Source of the DNA: Actinomadura macra NBRC 14102
Lineage (GTDB): Bacteria; Actinomycetota; Actinomycetes; Streptosporangiales; Streptosporangiaceae
Length of the DNA stretch: 64,000 nt
Assembly: GCF_001552215.1 (NCBI RefSeq)
Contig: NZ_BCQT01000011.1
Location: 434,001-498,000 of the forward strand
Direction: 5' to 3'
The position numbers and the translations under genes are program-made. Position 1 is the stretch's first letter. Each line of letters opens with the position of its first letter. Under the pieces are notes generated by a model. The model worked only from the letters and a program-made list of their open reading frames with translations, searched no databases and was not told the origin of the DNA. Of the stretch, positions 56,426-64,000 are shown one piece after another.

Positions 56426-57307
56426 ATGATGACAGACCAGGAGAGTGCACGGGGGATCGTTGTCGGGTACGACGGTTCCGCGCAGAGCGAGGTCGCGGTT
56501 CGGTGGGCAGCTGCTGAAGCGCGGCTCCGGGGCGCGCCGATCACCGTCTGCCACGCCTGGGAGGTCTACCTTGGCGCCGCTCCGATCGCGGTCCCGGTCT
56601 CCGACCTGAAGGCGGCCGCCGAGACGGTCCTGGCCACCGGCGTCGAACACGCCCGTAGGGAGACCGAGGACGTGCACGCGGTGCTCGGGACCGGCGGCGC
56701 GGCCTCCGTGCTGATGCGCGCCGCCGCGGAGGCGGAGCTCGTCGTCGTGGGCTCGCGTGGCCACGGAGGGTTCGTCGAGCTGATGCTGGGCTCCACGGCG
56801 GCCGAACTGGCGGCGCACGCCCCCTGCCCGGTCGTGGTCATGCGCGAGACGTCCGGCGGCCGGCAGGACGGCCCCGGTCCCGTCGTGGTGGGCGTGGACG
56901 GATCGCCCTCGTCGCTGGCGGCGCTGGATCTGGGGTTCGCTGAGGCACGGCTGCATGGGGCGGAACTGTCGGTGGTGTTGGCCTGGCCCGCTTCAGCCGA
57001 GGTCAAAGAGGCGCCGCTGATCGACGAGGAAGGGCTGCGCGAACTGGCCGAACGACGCCTCGCCCAACTCGCCGGCCCGCTGCATGCCACGCACCCCGAC
57101 GTTGCCGTCCGGACCGAGGTGGTGACAGGACCGCCACGCGAAGTTCTGCTCAGCGCGGCGAAGACCGCCAGACTTCTGGTGGTGGGGACGCGCGGGCTCG
57201 GGGGCTTTCGCGGGCTGCTGCTGGGCTCGGTGAGTCACGCGCTACTGCACCACGCCCCCTGCCCGGTGGCCGTCGCCCATAGGTCTGAGGCGCACGACGC
57301 GGCATGA
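56426..57307 (+). CDS. Tandem-domain universal stress protein (UspA family)
   Basis: 293 residues with two Usp domains. Each has the ATP-binding signature: first GIVVGYDGSAQSEVAVRWA with VVVGSRGHGGFVELMLGSTA, second VVVGVDGSPSSLAALDLGF with LVVGTRGLGGFRGLLLGSVS. Two-domain Usp proteins are prominent members of the mycobacterial DosR regulon, and a DosR-like box lies upstream. ATG chosen after GGAGAGC. Confidence 0.93.
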   Translation: MMTDQESARGIVVGYDGSAQSEVAVRWAAAEARLRGAPITVCHAWEVYLGAAPIAVPVSDLKAAAETVLATGVEHARRETEDVHAVLGTGGAASVLMRAAAEAELVVVGSRGHGGFVELMLGSTAAELAAHAPCPVVVMRETSGGRQDGPGPVVVGVDGSPSSLAALDLGFAEARLHGAELSVVLAWPASAEVKEAPLIDEEGLRELAERRLAQLAGPLHATHPDVAVRTEVVTGPPREVLLSAAKTARLLVVGTRGLGGFRGLLLGSVSHALLHHAPCPVAVAHRSEAHDAA

Positions 57308-57378
57308 ACGGGCACGTCCGGTGTGGCCCCCTGCCGCCCGACCATCCAGAGTCGGGCGGCAACCGGGGACGTGCTGAT

Positions 57379-57621
57379 TCAGCCGGCCGGGTGGTGGTCG
57401 CCACGTTGGACGCGGGTGGCGGGGACGTTCCTGGTCCGCCGCCACCACCGGAGCAGCCGAGGCCGGCGTGCCTCGTCTTCCACCAGCATCCGAGCTCGCC
57501 GGTCGATCACAGCGAAGTAGGTGTCGTCGGATAGGTCGCCGCGGGCGACGCGTTCGGCCATTTCGATGACCTGTCCTTCGGACGGTTCGGGTCTAGATCC
57601 GGTACGCGCACCTACAGGCAT
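57379..57621 (-). CDS. Small conserved-looking protein of unknown function
   Basis: 80 residues from the ATG giving MPVGART, with GAGAGG upstream at a somewhat long distance. Middle part reads EMAERVARGDLSDDTYFAVIDRRARMLVEDEARRPRLLRWWRR, a charged helical sequence; no known domain. It sits between two stress genes on the minus strand, directly downstream of the GAF protein gene, and may be co-transcribed with it. Coding status rests on frame quality and the start signal only. Confidence 0.5.
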   Translation of the reverse strand: MPVGARTGSRPEPSEGQVIEMAERVARGDLSDDTYFAVIDRRARMLVEDEARRPRLLRWWRRTRNVPATRVQRGDHHPAG

Positions 57622-57658
57622 TGTGATCACCTCTCGTGGCTCCCCATCGCGAGTATCG

Positions 57659-58456
57659 TCACACAATCTCGCGGTGATGGGCTAGCCCCGCGGCCAGTGC
57701 ACCAGCGAGCAGCAGAAGCGTGCCGCTGTCGCTGGCGGTGAAATTGCCGATCACAGAGGAGTCGACCGTCAGAACGCCGTAGCCGTGATCTCCGACCGCC
57801 ACCGGGACCGAGATGAAACTCTTGTAGGTGACCCGCCGATGATCGAAGCTGCCGCGGGTGCGGTCGCTCATGACATCGTCCACCAGATCAGCGCGTTCTG
57901 AGGTCACGCATTGCGCGAATTCGATCATGTTTCGGCCATGTGGGCGATCGGAGGCCAGGAAGGAACGGCGAGGCTCATCGCGTCTCCCGGTCCACGCCGC
58001 GCGCTTCAGTTCGGTGCCCTGCTCATCGAGCCGGTAGAACACCGCCCGGTTTTGCTCCACATCTCCCAGGCCGCACATGCTGAGTGCGGTATTGAGAACT
58101 CGTTCCTGCAGTAAATCGAGTTTTCGGGTGCATTCCACCTTTTCGTCGGTCGAACATAGCTCACCCAGAGCGATGACCACGGGTTGACCGGCACCGACGA
58201 CGGCCCGCACCGCACGTGACGCGAGCGCGCGGTAGGTATAGGAACGCCGTTGCCGGGCCCACGCGCCGACTGCGTTCATCAGGGTCGACAGAACCAGGAC
58301 CGCCATCAAGGCGATCTTCAGTTGTCCGTTTGTCGCGCCGACGATGACCCCGGGTACGGCGGTTCCGAGTCCCAGGATCAGAGCGGCGGGGAGGCTGGAG
58401 AGGACTCTACCCATTCGGCTTGCGTGGGTATGACTCCGCTGATCAAGTTGTCGCAT
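57659..58456 (-). CDS. Membrane protein with GAF-like sensor domain
   Basis: 265 residues from an ATG behind GGGAGG. Two helices (VLSSLPAALILGLGTAVPGVIVGA; LKIALMAVLVLSTLMNAVGAWA) are followed by a cytoplasmic domain of about 170 residues with the fold pattern of GAF (RAVFYRLDEQGTELKRAAW, SFISVPVAVGDHGYGVLTVDSS, GTLLLLAGALAAGLAHH). No output domain, so it may act through a partner. Lies in the dormancy-type cluster. GAF identification is by sequence pattern. Confidence 0.75.
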   Translation of the reverse strand: MRQLDQRSHTHASRMGRVLSSLPAALILGLGTAVPGVIVGATNGQLKIALMAVLVLSTLMNAVGAWARQRRSYTYRALASRAVRAVVGAGQPVVIALGELCSTDEKVECTRKLDLLQERVLNTALSMCGLGDVEQNRAVFYRLDEQGTELKRAAWTGRRDEPRRSFLASDRPHGRNMIEFAQCVTSERADLVDDVMSDRTRGSFDHRRVTYKSFISVPVAVGDHGYGVLTVDSSVIGNFTASDSGTLLLLAGALAAGLAHHREIV

Positions 58457-59104
58457 CTCGCCCTCCCGTTCGATATTCGAGATCCACATTAATTGTTTTC
58501 CAGTGTCACTTTAATCAAGCTTTACCCAGCAGCGATGCCCGCACATTACTCTCCGTGAGTCCGCTTTCGGTCACCGTCGATGTGAACTGGGCCGCCCGCT
58601 CGTGCGTCCAACGCCTCTTGTGTTGCGTGACTTGGAAAAGCTGACCTGGGTGTCAGGCTATTGCCTCCGTGGAAACCCGGTCATGGCGCGCATCTCTGCG
58701 TGCAGGGCGTGCGGAGCTTGATCATTACCGTGACCTGCGACAACGGCATTAATAGATGTGCTAACGCTTCCGGTGGGTCAGTTGCCGCCCCAGGGTGCGA
58801 GAGGGCCGGCGCGTCCTCCAGGACAAGATCCGTGTTTCCACGGAATAACTCTCCGGGGATTTCCCGGTTTATTCGATCGCGCCATCCGCTTTAATGCTCT
58901 GAGAATGGATGCGCGGTCCCTCGCCGAGATCAGAGGTGTGCGCGGTCGGAGGTGGCCGCTTCCGGCCGTGCCTCCCCAGGCATGCCCCCCTGGGACGTGT
59001 GGAGCGCGCCAGGGGTCGCCGACCGCCCCTGCCGTTGGCGCGGCCGCCCTGGCTCCCGTGACCCGCAGGTGCCCACCACCCGGTCCGCCGACTGCTCACC
59101 GCCT
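58457..59104. other. Gene-free stretch
   Basis: Nearly 650 bases in which I see no convincing gene on either strand. 58470-58560 is A/T-rich and probably holds the promoter of the GAF protein gene. The rest has average composition with stop codons in all frames, as in decayed sequence. Confidence 0.5.
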
Positions 59105-59245
59105 TCAGGCGGCGACGGCGGTGATGCGGGGCCAGGCGGCGGCGTCGAGGGCCGCGGAGTCGAAACCTCGGTCATGGCGGGGTGGGGCGATCACGGCCTG
59201 GAGTCCGAGGAACCTCAGCGGGGGCAGCTCGTCCGCGGCCGACAC
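59105..59245 (-). pseudogene. Short reading frame, possible gene remnant
   Basis: A GTG with AAGGAG four bases upstream begins 46 codons (ELPPLRFLGLQAVIAPPRHD ... ALDAAAWPRITAVAA). The sequence looks protein-like but matches nothing I know, and an in-frame stop lies just before the RBS. Either a very small gene or the tail of a lost one. Confidence 0.25.
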
Positions 59246-59307
59246 CGTCTCCTTGCGTCACTGGCACTGCGCTGGTGCACAGGTCGGAGTCCGGCCCGGT
59301 GCGCGGC

Positions 59308-59745
59308 TCAGGGGTCTGCCGTGATGGCCGCGCACGGGACCTCCGGAATGCGGCGGCCAGAGACGATCTCGGGACGGATGCGGATGAAGTGATCGCGGCC
59401 TTCGGGTCTCCAGCTCCGCAACGGCAGGTCCTCCAGTACGGCGATCTCATCGGCCGCGGTGACGAGGCGGGCTTGGCCGACGATGACGACCGACCAGCCG
59501 GTGCGGGCCTCGGCGTCGAACTCGTCGATCTCGAATGCGACGACGGTGTTGGTGGCGGCGGTCGCGAGCCGCGACGCCCGGGAGGTCCTGATGATCACAT
59601 CATCGGCGTGAAGGGTGAAGTTGACCGGCTGCACGGCCGGGAGGGCCTGGTCGGTGAAGACCACCCTGCCGACCACCGCGCGGGCGAGCAGGGAGCGGCA
59701 CTCCTTGACACCCAGGACCTCCAGACCACTGTGATCGAGCTGCAT
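59308..59745 (-). CDS. FMN-binding split-barrel (pyridoxamine oxidase-like) protein, first
   Basis: 145 residues from ATG (a GTG 27 bases upstream is possible). The pattern GLEVLGVKECRSLLARAVVGRVVFTDQALPAVQPVNF and SRLATAATNTVVAFEIDEFD is that of the Rv1155/Rv2607-like flavin split-barrel family, members of which bind FMN or F420 and belong to the mycobacterial dormancy regulon. A DosR-like box with perfect GGGAC/GTCCC arms is just upstream. Downstream on the strand there is no near gene. Confidence 0.85.
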   Translation of the reverse strand: MQLDHSGLEVLGVKECRSLLARAVVGRVVFTDQALPAVQPVNFTLHADDVIIRTSRASRLATAATNTVVAFEIDEFDAEARTGWSVVIVGQARLVTAADEIAVLEDLPLRSWRPEGRDHFIRIRPEIVSGRRIPEVPCAAITADP

Positions 59746-59778
59746 GTATTCAGCATTCTTGCCCTGTGGCACCTGGCG

Positions 59779-59798
59779 TTAGGGACGAACGTCCCGTT
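59779..59798 (-). promoter_or_regulatory. DevR/DosR box before first split-barrel gene
   Basis: TTAGGGACGAACGTCCCGTT has perfect GGGAC/GTCCC arms at the DosR spacing. It lies 34 bases upstream of the ATG of the split-barrel gene, between this gene and devR. Confidence 0.65.
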
Positions 59799-59821
59799 CA
59801 CCAGCCCGTTCCGCAGATGAT

Positions 59822-60511
59822 CTACTCGGCTGCGTTCTTGGGCTTGGAGGTGTCGGCCTTGAGCTGTGCGGCGAAGGCGGCGGCCTGGGTGCGGCGCTTC
59901 ATGCCGAGCTTGGTGAAGATGCTGGAGATGTAGTTCTTGACGGTCTTCTCGGCCAGGTACATGCGCTCGCCGATCTGCCGGTTGGTGAGACCTTCGCCGA
60001 TGAGCTCCAGGATGTGCCGTTCCTGCTCGGAGAGTCCTTCGAGAGGGTCCTTGGTCTCCTGCCGCTGGCGGATGCGCTGGAGCATGCGGGCGGTGCTACG
60101 GGGATCCAGGAGGGACTGGCCGGTGGCGACGGTGCGCACGGCTCCGACGAGGTCGGAGCCGTGGATCTGCTTGAGGACGTAGCCGGAGGCACCGGCCATG
60201 ACGGCATCGAACAGGGCGTCCTCGTCATCGAAGGAGGTGAGCATCAGGCAGGCCAGCTCCGGCATCTGCGAGCGGATCTCGCGGCAGACGGTGACGCCGT
60301 CGCCGTCGGGCAGCCGGACGTCCAGGACGGCCACTTCGGGACGGGCGGCGGGGATGCGGGCCAGGGCATGGGCGGCGGTACCGGCCTCGCCGACGATCTC
60401 GATGTCGTCCTCGGCCGACAGCAGGGCGGCCACACCGCGGCGCACGACTTCATGGTCGTCCATCAGAAAGACCCTGATGACCTTGCCGTCTCGGGGGGCG
60501 CCGTCGCTCAT
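59822..60511 (-). CDS. devR: NarL/DevR-type response regulator
   Basis: 229 residues. Receiver domain with FLMDDHEVVRRGVAALL, phosphorylation-site region VAVLDVRLPDGDG and LMLTSFDDEDALFDAVMAGASGYVLKQI, then a LuxR/NarL helix-turn-helix (LSEQERHILELIGEGLTNRQIGERMYLAEKTVKNYISSIFTKLGMKRRTQAAAF). This is the DosR/DevR sequence type of actinobacteria. Divergent from the DevS-like kinase gene; the shared gap holds a GGACC-AA-GGTCC palindrome, suggesting autoregulation. The box-bearing genes around it are its likely targets. Confidence 0.93.
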   Translation of the reverse strand: MSDGAPRDGKVIRVFLMDDHEVVRRGVAALLSAEDDIEIVGEAGTAAHALARIPAARPEVAVLDVRLPDGDGVTVCREIRSQMPELACLMLTSFDDEDALFDAVMAGASGYVLKQIHGSDLVGAVRTVATGQSLLDPRSTARMLQRIRQRQETKDPLEGLSEQERHILELIGEGLTNRQIGERMYLAEKTVKNYISSIFTKLGMKRRTQAAAFAAQLKADTSKPKNAAE

Positions 60512-60570
60512 GGAGCAGAACCTACCCGCTCCGCGGTGACACGCACACGCAGCCGAGGTCCCATGTTCGC

Positions 60571-60586
60571 GAGGACCAAGGTCCTG
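60571..60586. promoter_or_regulatory. Putative DevR box between devR and devS
   Basis: GAGGACCAAGGTCCTG has AGGACC/GGTCCT arms, near to the DosR core but with a two-base centre. It lies 60 bases upstream of devR and 64 bases upstream of the preferred devS start, so it may serve both. Confidence 0.4.
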
Positions 60587-60649
60587 AATCGCCCAATCTC
60601 CGTCCGGGAGGGGGATACTCACGATGTCCCGAACGGGGATACTGGCGAT

Positions 60650-62368
60650 GTGGCTCAGGAACCTCATGCTGGCGACGATCGCGCAAGGCTGATCCTTCCG
60701 CAGCTCCAGTTGGACGATCTGCTGACCGAGCTCCAGGCCCGGCTGGAGACCGCCCGTTCCACCCGGGACCGGGTGCACGCGCTGCTGGAGGCGGTCGTCT
60801 CGATCGGCGGTGAGCTGGATCTGGAGACGGTGCTGCGGCGGATCATCGAGGCCGCCACCACGCTGGTCGACGCCCACTATGGGGCGCTTGGGGTGATCAG
60901 TGAGGAGGGGGAAAGGCTCGTCCAGTTCATCACGGTCGGTGTCACCGACGAGCAGATCGCGGCGATCGAGCACTGGCCGCACGGCCACGGCATCCTCGGG
61001 TTGTTGATCAAGGAGCCGCACGCGTTGCGGCTGGCCAACCTCTCCCAGCATCGCGAGTCGTACGGGTTCCCGGACAACCATCCGCCGATGCGGACGTTCC
61101 TCGGGGTTCCGATCCGGGTGCGCGATGAGGTGTTCGGCAACCTGTACCTGACCGAGAAGGCCGGCGGCGGGGAGTTCGAAGAGGAAGACCAGATCGTGGT
61201 GACCGCGCTGGCCACCGCCGCCGGCGTGGCGATCGAGAACGCCCGGTTGTACGAGGAGACGAGGCGGCGGGAGCGGTGGCTGGAGGCGTCGGCGGAGATC
61301 TCCACCGCCCTGCTCTCGGGCACCGGCCTTCACGAGGTGACGTCCTTGCTGGCGCAACGGGCCCGGCAGGTCGCCGATGCCGCGCTGGCCACCGTCGCGG
61401 TCGTCGACGAGGCGGCCGGCGAGTTCCAGGTGGTGGCGGCCGACGGCGATGACGCCGCGCGGCTGCGGGGTCTGCGGGTGCCGCTTGACCGCTCGATCGC
61501 GGGCAGGGCCTACCGCGAGGGTGTCGCGCTGCGGCTGGCCGATGGCGGCGCGGCGGCGAGTGAGGCCGGCCTGCCGACCCAACTGCCCGTCGGGCCACTG
61601 CTGACGGTGCCGCTGGGGGTCGGTGAGTCGGCACGCGGGGTGATCTCGGTGATCAACCCTCCGGGCGGGGCGGTCTTCTCCGAGGGGACGCAGCGGCTGC
61701 TGGAGGCGTTCACGGGTCAGGCCGCGGTGGCGCTGGAGTTGGCCGAGCGGCGCCGCGACTTCGAGCGGCTGGCGTTGCTGGAGGACCGCGACCGTATCGC
61801 CAAGGATCTGCACGACACCGTGATCCAGCGGCTGTTCGCCACCGCGATGACGCTGATGTCCGCCATCAAGATCACACAGAAGCGCGACGTGGCGGTGCGA
61901 GTGCAGCAGGCGGTGGACGACCTGGACGACACCATCCGGCAGATCCGTTCCTCGATCTTCGCGTTGCAGGCCCCGGCCGAGGAGGAGTCGCTGCGCAGCC
62001 GCGTCCACGCGGTCGTGGACGCGGCCAGCGAGAACCTGGGGTTCGCCCCCTCGGTGCGGCTGGACGGCCTGCTGGACACCGGGGTCGACGAGCACGTCGG
62101 CGAGCATGTGCTCGCGGTCGTGCGGGAGGCGCTGTCGAACGTGGCCCGCCATGCCGGCGCGTCCGAGGCGTCCGTGGTGATCGACGTTGGTGACGAGTTG
62201 AAGCTCCGCGTAGAGGACGACGGGGTCGGGATCCCGAAGGGCGGGCGCCGTAGCGGGTTGCGCAACCTGCGGGAGCGGGCGGAGGGGCTCGGCGGCTCCT
62301 TCACCACGCGGGCACGGTCGGGCGGAGGCACGGTGCTGCTCTGGCGCGTGCCGCTCAAGGATGCGTAG
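60650..62368 (+). CDS. devS: GAF-domain sensor histidine kinase, DevS/DosS-like
   Basis: 572 residues from the GTG at 60650 (an in-frame ATG at 60563 would add 29 residues but would place the DevR-like palindrome inside the gene). Two GAF domains (about 40-190 with HPPMRTFLGVPIRVRDEVFGNLYLTEK, and 210-350) precede the HisKA_3 motif DRDRIAKDLHDTVIQRLFATAM, whose histidine is phosphorylated, and a short HATPase domain with EALSNVARHAGAS and DDGVGIPKGG. In mycobacterial DosS the first GAF binds haem and senses O2, NO or CO; the similar sequence suggests this here. Direct repeats GGGGATACT lie just upstream. Confidence 0.93.
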   Translation: MAQEPHAGDDRARLILPQLQLDDLLTELQARLETARSTRDRVHALLEAVVSIGGELDLETVLRRIIEAATTLVDAHYGALGVISEEGERLVQFITVGVTDEQIAAIEHWPHGHGILGLLIKEPHALRLANLSQHRESYGFPDNHPPMRTFLGVPIRVRDEVFGNLYLTEKAGGGEFEEEDQIVVTALATAAGVAIENARLYEETRRRERWLEASAEISTALLSGTGLHEVTSLLAQRARQVADAALATVAVVDEAAGEFQVVAADGDDAARLRGLRVPLDRSIAGRAYREGVALRLADGGAAASEAGLPTQLPVGPLLTVPLGVGESARGVISVINPPGGAVFSEGTQRLLEAFTGQAAVALELAERRRDFERLALLEDRDRIAKDLHDTVIQRLFATAMTLMSAIKITQKRDVAVRVQQAVDDLDDTIRQIRSSIFALQAPAEEESLRSRVHAVVDAASENLGFAPSVRLDGLLDTGVDEHVGEHVLAVVREALSNVARHAGASEASVVIDVGDELKLRVEDDGVGIPKGGRRSGLRNLRERAEGLGGSFTTRARSGGGTVLLWRVPLKDA

Positions 62369-62427
62369 GGCCCACTCAGACGCCTGAAAGCGAGAGCTTG
62401 GCGCGGTGCCGGGCGAGGCCCCGGCGG

Positions 62428-62880
62428 CTACGGGAGATCGTCCGTGGTTCCGAGATTCTCTCTGGTCACGCCACCGGGGTGCAGGGGGATGCGGCGGCCG
62501 GTGACCGTGCGGGGAGTCAGGCGGACAAGCAGGTTCTCCGGCGCGCGGGTCCAGGGCGCGAGGGACAAGGCCCGCAGGCGCCGGATCTCTTCGGGATCGG
62601 TGACGATCTCGGCGGTGCCGGTGATGAGAACGCTCCAAGCGGTGCGCAGCGCCGGTTCGAACTCGTCCGCCTCGAAGGTGAGGAGACGCCCCTCACGTAC
62701 GGCGTTCAGTTTCGCGCCCTCGGCTGTGCTGAAGACGATCGCATTCCCGTCCAACGCGAAATTGACGGGCAGGACGCTGACCCGCCCGTCGCTCTCGGCC
62801 CAGGCGATCCTCCCGACGGGGACGCCCCGGACCAGGTCCAGGCAGGTCGTCTCGTCGAGCGGCTGAAGGTTGTCGGTCAT
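62428..62880 (-). CDS. FMN-binding split-barrel (pyridoxamine oxidase-like) protein, second
   Basis: 150 residues, homologous to the protein at 59308-59745 (CLDLVRGVPVGRIAWAESDGRVSVLPVNFALD, LLTFEADEFEPALRTAWSVLITGTAEIV). Its ATG overlaps the stop of the carbamate kinase gene (ATGA), so it is the last gene of an ornithine carbamoyltransferase-carbamate kinase operon. Presumably a flavin or F420 reductase or a nitroreductase-like stress protein; the substrate is unknown. Confidence 0.88.
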   Translation of the reverse strand: MTDNLQPLDETTCLDLVRGVPVGRIAWAESDGRVSVLPVNFALDGNAIVFSTAEGAKLNAVREGRLLTFEADEFEPALRTAWSVLITGTAEIVTDPEEIRRLRALSLAPWTRAPENLLVRLTPRTVTGRRIPLHPGGVTRENLGTTDDLP

Positions 62881-63653
62881 GGGACCTCGATTCGGGTTCC
62901 CGCGGCCCCGGTGCGGAGCTCGGGCGCGTCGGTGAGGTGACCGATCGCCGCGACGGCGCCGCGGCGGTGCTCGGCGAAACGGCAGGCCGCCTCGACCGTG
63001 GCGTTCATGGCGTCATCGGGCGGCGTCAGCGAACGCAGCTCGTCCGGGGTGATCTCGCGGATGGGACTTGGGTGACGGGAGCCATCGTCGCGCATGATGG
63101 CCGGGACGTCGGTGAGCAGCAGTAGCGTGTCGGCCTTGAGGCGGGCCGCGAGCAGTCCGGCGGCGAGGTCCTCGTCCACCATGGCCTCGACGCCGTGATG
63201 GTCGCCGCCGGTGGGGACGCCGTCTCCGTTGGCGATGGCGATGACGACGCAACCGTCGTCGAGGAGCCTGGCGATGGTCGGCAGTTCCACGATGTCTCGG
63301 GGCTCGGGGGAGGGGACGACCCTGCGCCACGCGAACCGGTCGGGGCGCATCGTCCAGCCGAGTTCGGCGGTGAGGCGGCCGGCCTGGACGGCCGAGTAGA
63401 CCGGTCCGACGAATCTGGCCGGTCGGGCGAACGCCGGGTCGTCGAGGTCGACGACGGTCTCGGTGAGGACGGTGACGATCTCCCGGCCCGGCAGCAGACG
63501 GCGCAGCCTGCGGACGAGCCGGTAACCGGTGGACCGGGGGCCCTGGCCGCGCGTGATGACCACCTCGTTCCGATCAGCGAGCTTGGCGAGTCCGCGGGCG
63601 ATCTCGTCGAGGTGCGGTGACGCGTTGCCGCCGAGGGATGCGACGATCCTCAT
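62877..63653 (-). CDS. arcC: Carbamate kinase-like protein, short form
   Basis: 258 residues, about 50 fewer than usual ArcC. The start MRIVASLGGNA and the C-terminal VDEDLAAGLLAARLKADTLLLLTDVPAI segment are those of carbamate kinases of the amino-acid-kinase fold, and EAACRFAEHRRGAVAAIGHL is the typical end. The family motif THGNGPQVG is TRGQGPRSTG here, and the mobile lid region is shortened. It would make ATP from carbamoyl phosphate supplied by the upstream ornithine carbamoyltransferase. The overlap with both neighbours (ATGA) shows tight coupling. Activity should be regarded as uncertain because of the altered motif. Confidence 0.85.
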   Translation of the reverse strand: MRIVASLGGNASPHLDEIARGLAKLADRNEVVITRGQGPRSTGYRLVRRLRRLLPGREIVTVLTETVVDLDDPAFARPARFVGPVYSAVQAGRLTAELGWTMRPDRFAWRRVVPSPEPRDIVELPTIARLLDDGCVVIAIANGDGVPTGGDHHGVEAMVDEDLAAGLLAARLKADTLLLLTDVPAIMRDDGSRHPSPIREITPDELRSLTPPDDAMNATVEAACRFAEHRRGAVAAIGHLTDAPELRTGAAGTRIEVP

Positions 63654-64000
63654 CGGTGCCCTTCCAGTCGATCGGTGAGCAGCGCGTACAGGACGGCCTG
63701 GGTGGCGGGCAGCCGGTTGGCCGCCTGCCGGAAGGCCAGCGACCGTCCGCCGTCGATCACTTTCGGTGTGACCTCCTGGCCGCGGTGGGCCGGCAGGCAG
63801 TGCATGAAGACCGCGTCGTCGCGTGCGTGGTCCATGAGGTCGTCGTCGACCCGGTAGGGCGCGAGGACCTTCATGCGGCGGGTGCGTTCCCGGTCGGGGT
63901 CGCCCATGGACAACCAGACGTCGGTGTAGACGACACTCGCGTCCTCGACCGCCTCGGCGGGGTCATCGGTGAGCAGGACCCGGCCGCCGCGGCGCTCGGC
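63650..64000 (-). CDS. arcB: Ornithine carbamoyltransferase, C-terminal part (5' end outside window)
   Basis: About 116 C-terminal residues are visible, the frame being open to the window edge. The motifs VVYTDVWLSMGDP and FMHCLPAHRGQEVT are diagnostic of ornithine carbamoyltransferase (HCLP loop with the catalytic cysteine). The stop overlaps the carbamate kinase start. Coupling to carbamate kinase favours the catabolic direction (citrulline to ornithine and carbamoyl phosphate, then ATP), an anaerobic energy route in keeping with the DevR cluster; a biosynthetic argF cannot be excluded from the visible part. Confidence 0.9.
   Translation of the reverse strand, partial: AERRGGRVLLTDDPAEAVEDASVVYTDVWLSMGDPDRERTRRMKVLAPYRVDDDLMDHARDDAVFMHCLPAHRGQEVTPKVIDGGRSLAFRQAANRLPATQAVLYALLTDRLEGHR

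Noticed and set aside
58490..59104. Possible genes in the 58.5-59.1 kb gap
   Set aside because: Open frames are short, on conflicting strands and without start signals or protein-like composition.

Overview
The window is high-GC DNA (about 70 percent G+C) with GTG and TTG starts, GTGA/ATGA stop-start overlaps and many catabolic genes. It fits a soil actinomycete; the selenoprotein formate dehydrogenase with Actinobacteria-type sequence, DUF4360 proteins and a DevR/DevS system would suit an Actinomadura or Streptosporangiales-like organism, but this is inference from protein flavour only.

Layout. 0-11 kb: 3' end of a TPR regulator, a remnant of an MFS pump, the selenocysteine operon selA-selB-selD, and convergent to it a formate dehydrogenase gene read through an in-frame UGA with a recognisable bacterial SECIS hairpin; then a fasciclin lipoprotein and a membrane-anchored sulfite-oxidase-type molybdoenzyme. 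11.2-21 kb: a seven-gene, translationally coupled operon of a zinc-ribbon-like small protein, a membrane protein, a ChlI/MoxR AAA+ ATPase, a ChlD-like vWA protein, a CHAT protease, a 1294-residue NTPase-TPR protein and a small protein with a possible amyloid-signalling tail. This resembles a multi-component conflict (immune or cell-fate) system. A HEAT-repeat gene follows.

22.4-44.3 kb: aromatic catabolism. An IclR regulator, FAD monooxygenase, aldehyde dehydrogenase, aromatic-acid MFS, benzoylformate decarboxylase-like enzyme, NTF2-like protein, metal-dependent decarboxylase-like amidohydrolase and a second MFS form one block, with two identical IclR-type operator sites. A second block has mmsA, an esterase, an amidohydrolase and a phenol-type hydroxylase, divergent from a second IclR gene followed by hydroxyquinol 1,2-dioxygenase and maleylacetate reductase; a LysR regulator faces pcaIJ. 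Together they would carry hydroxyquinol via maleylacetate and 3-oxoadipate to 3-oxoadipyl-CoA.

44.3-53.6 kb: LtrA-like and CDF membrane proteins, then the most unusual element of the window: a 243-residue protein I could not assign to a characterised family, followed by two tandem tRNA-like RNAs in which the T arm and 3' acceptor strand come before the 5' acceptor strand and D arm (circularly permuted, closed acceptor end, open anticodon end). They resemble the tRNA-mimic domain of bacterial Y RNAs (YrlA), but no Ro60 gene is present. A Kazal-like secreted protein, two DUF4360 proteins and an ExeM-type secreted nuclease follow.

53.8-64 kb: a hypoxia/dormancy-type cluster (phosphoketolase, universal stress protein, GAF protein, two FMN split-barrel proteins, DevR/DevS, ornithine carbamoyltransferase and carbamate kinase) with four sites that look like DevR/DosR boxes.
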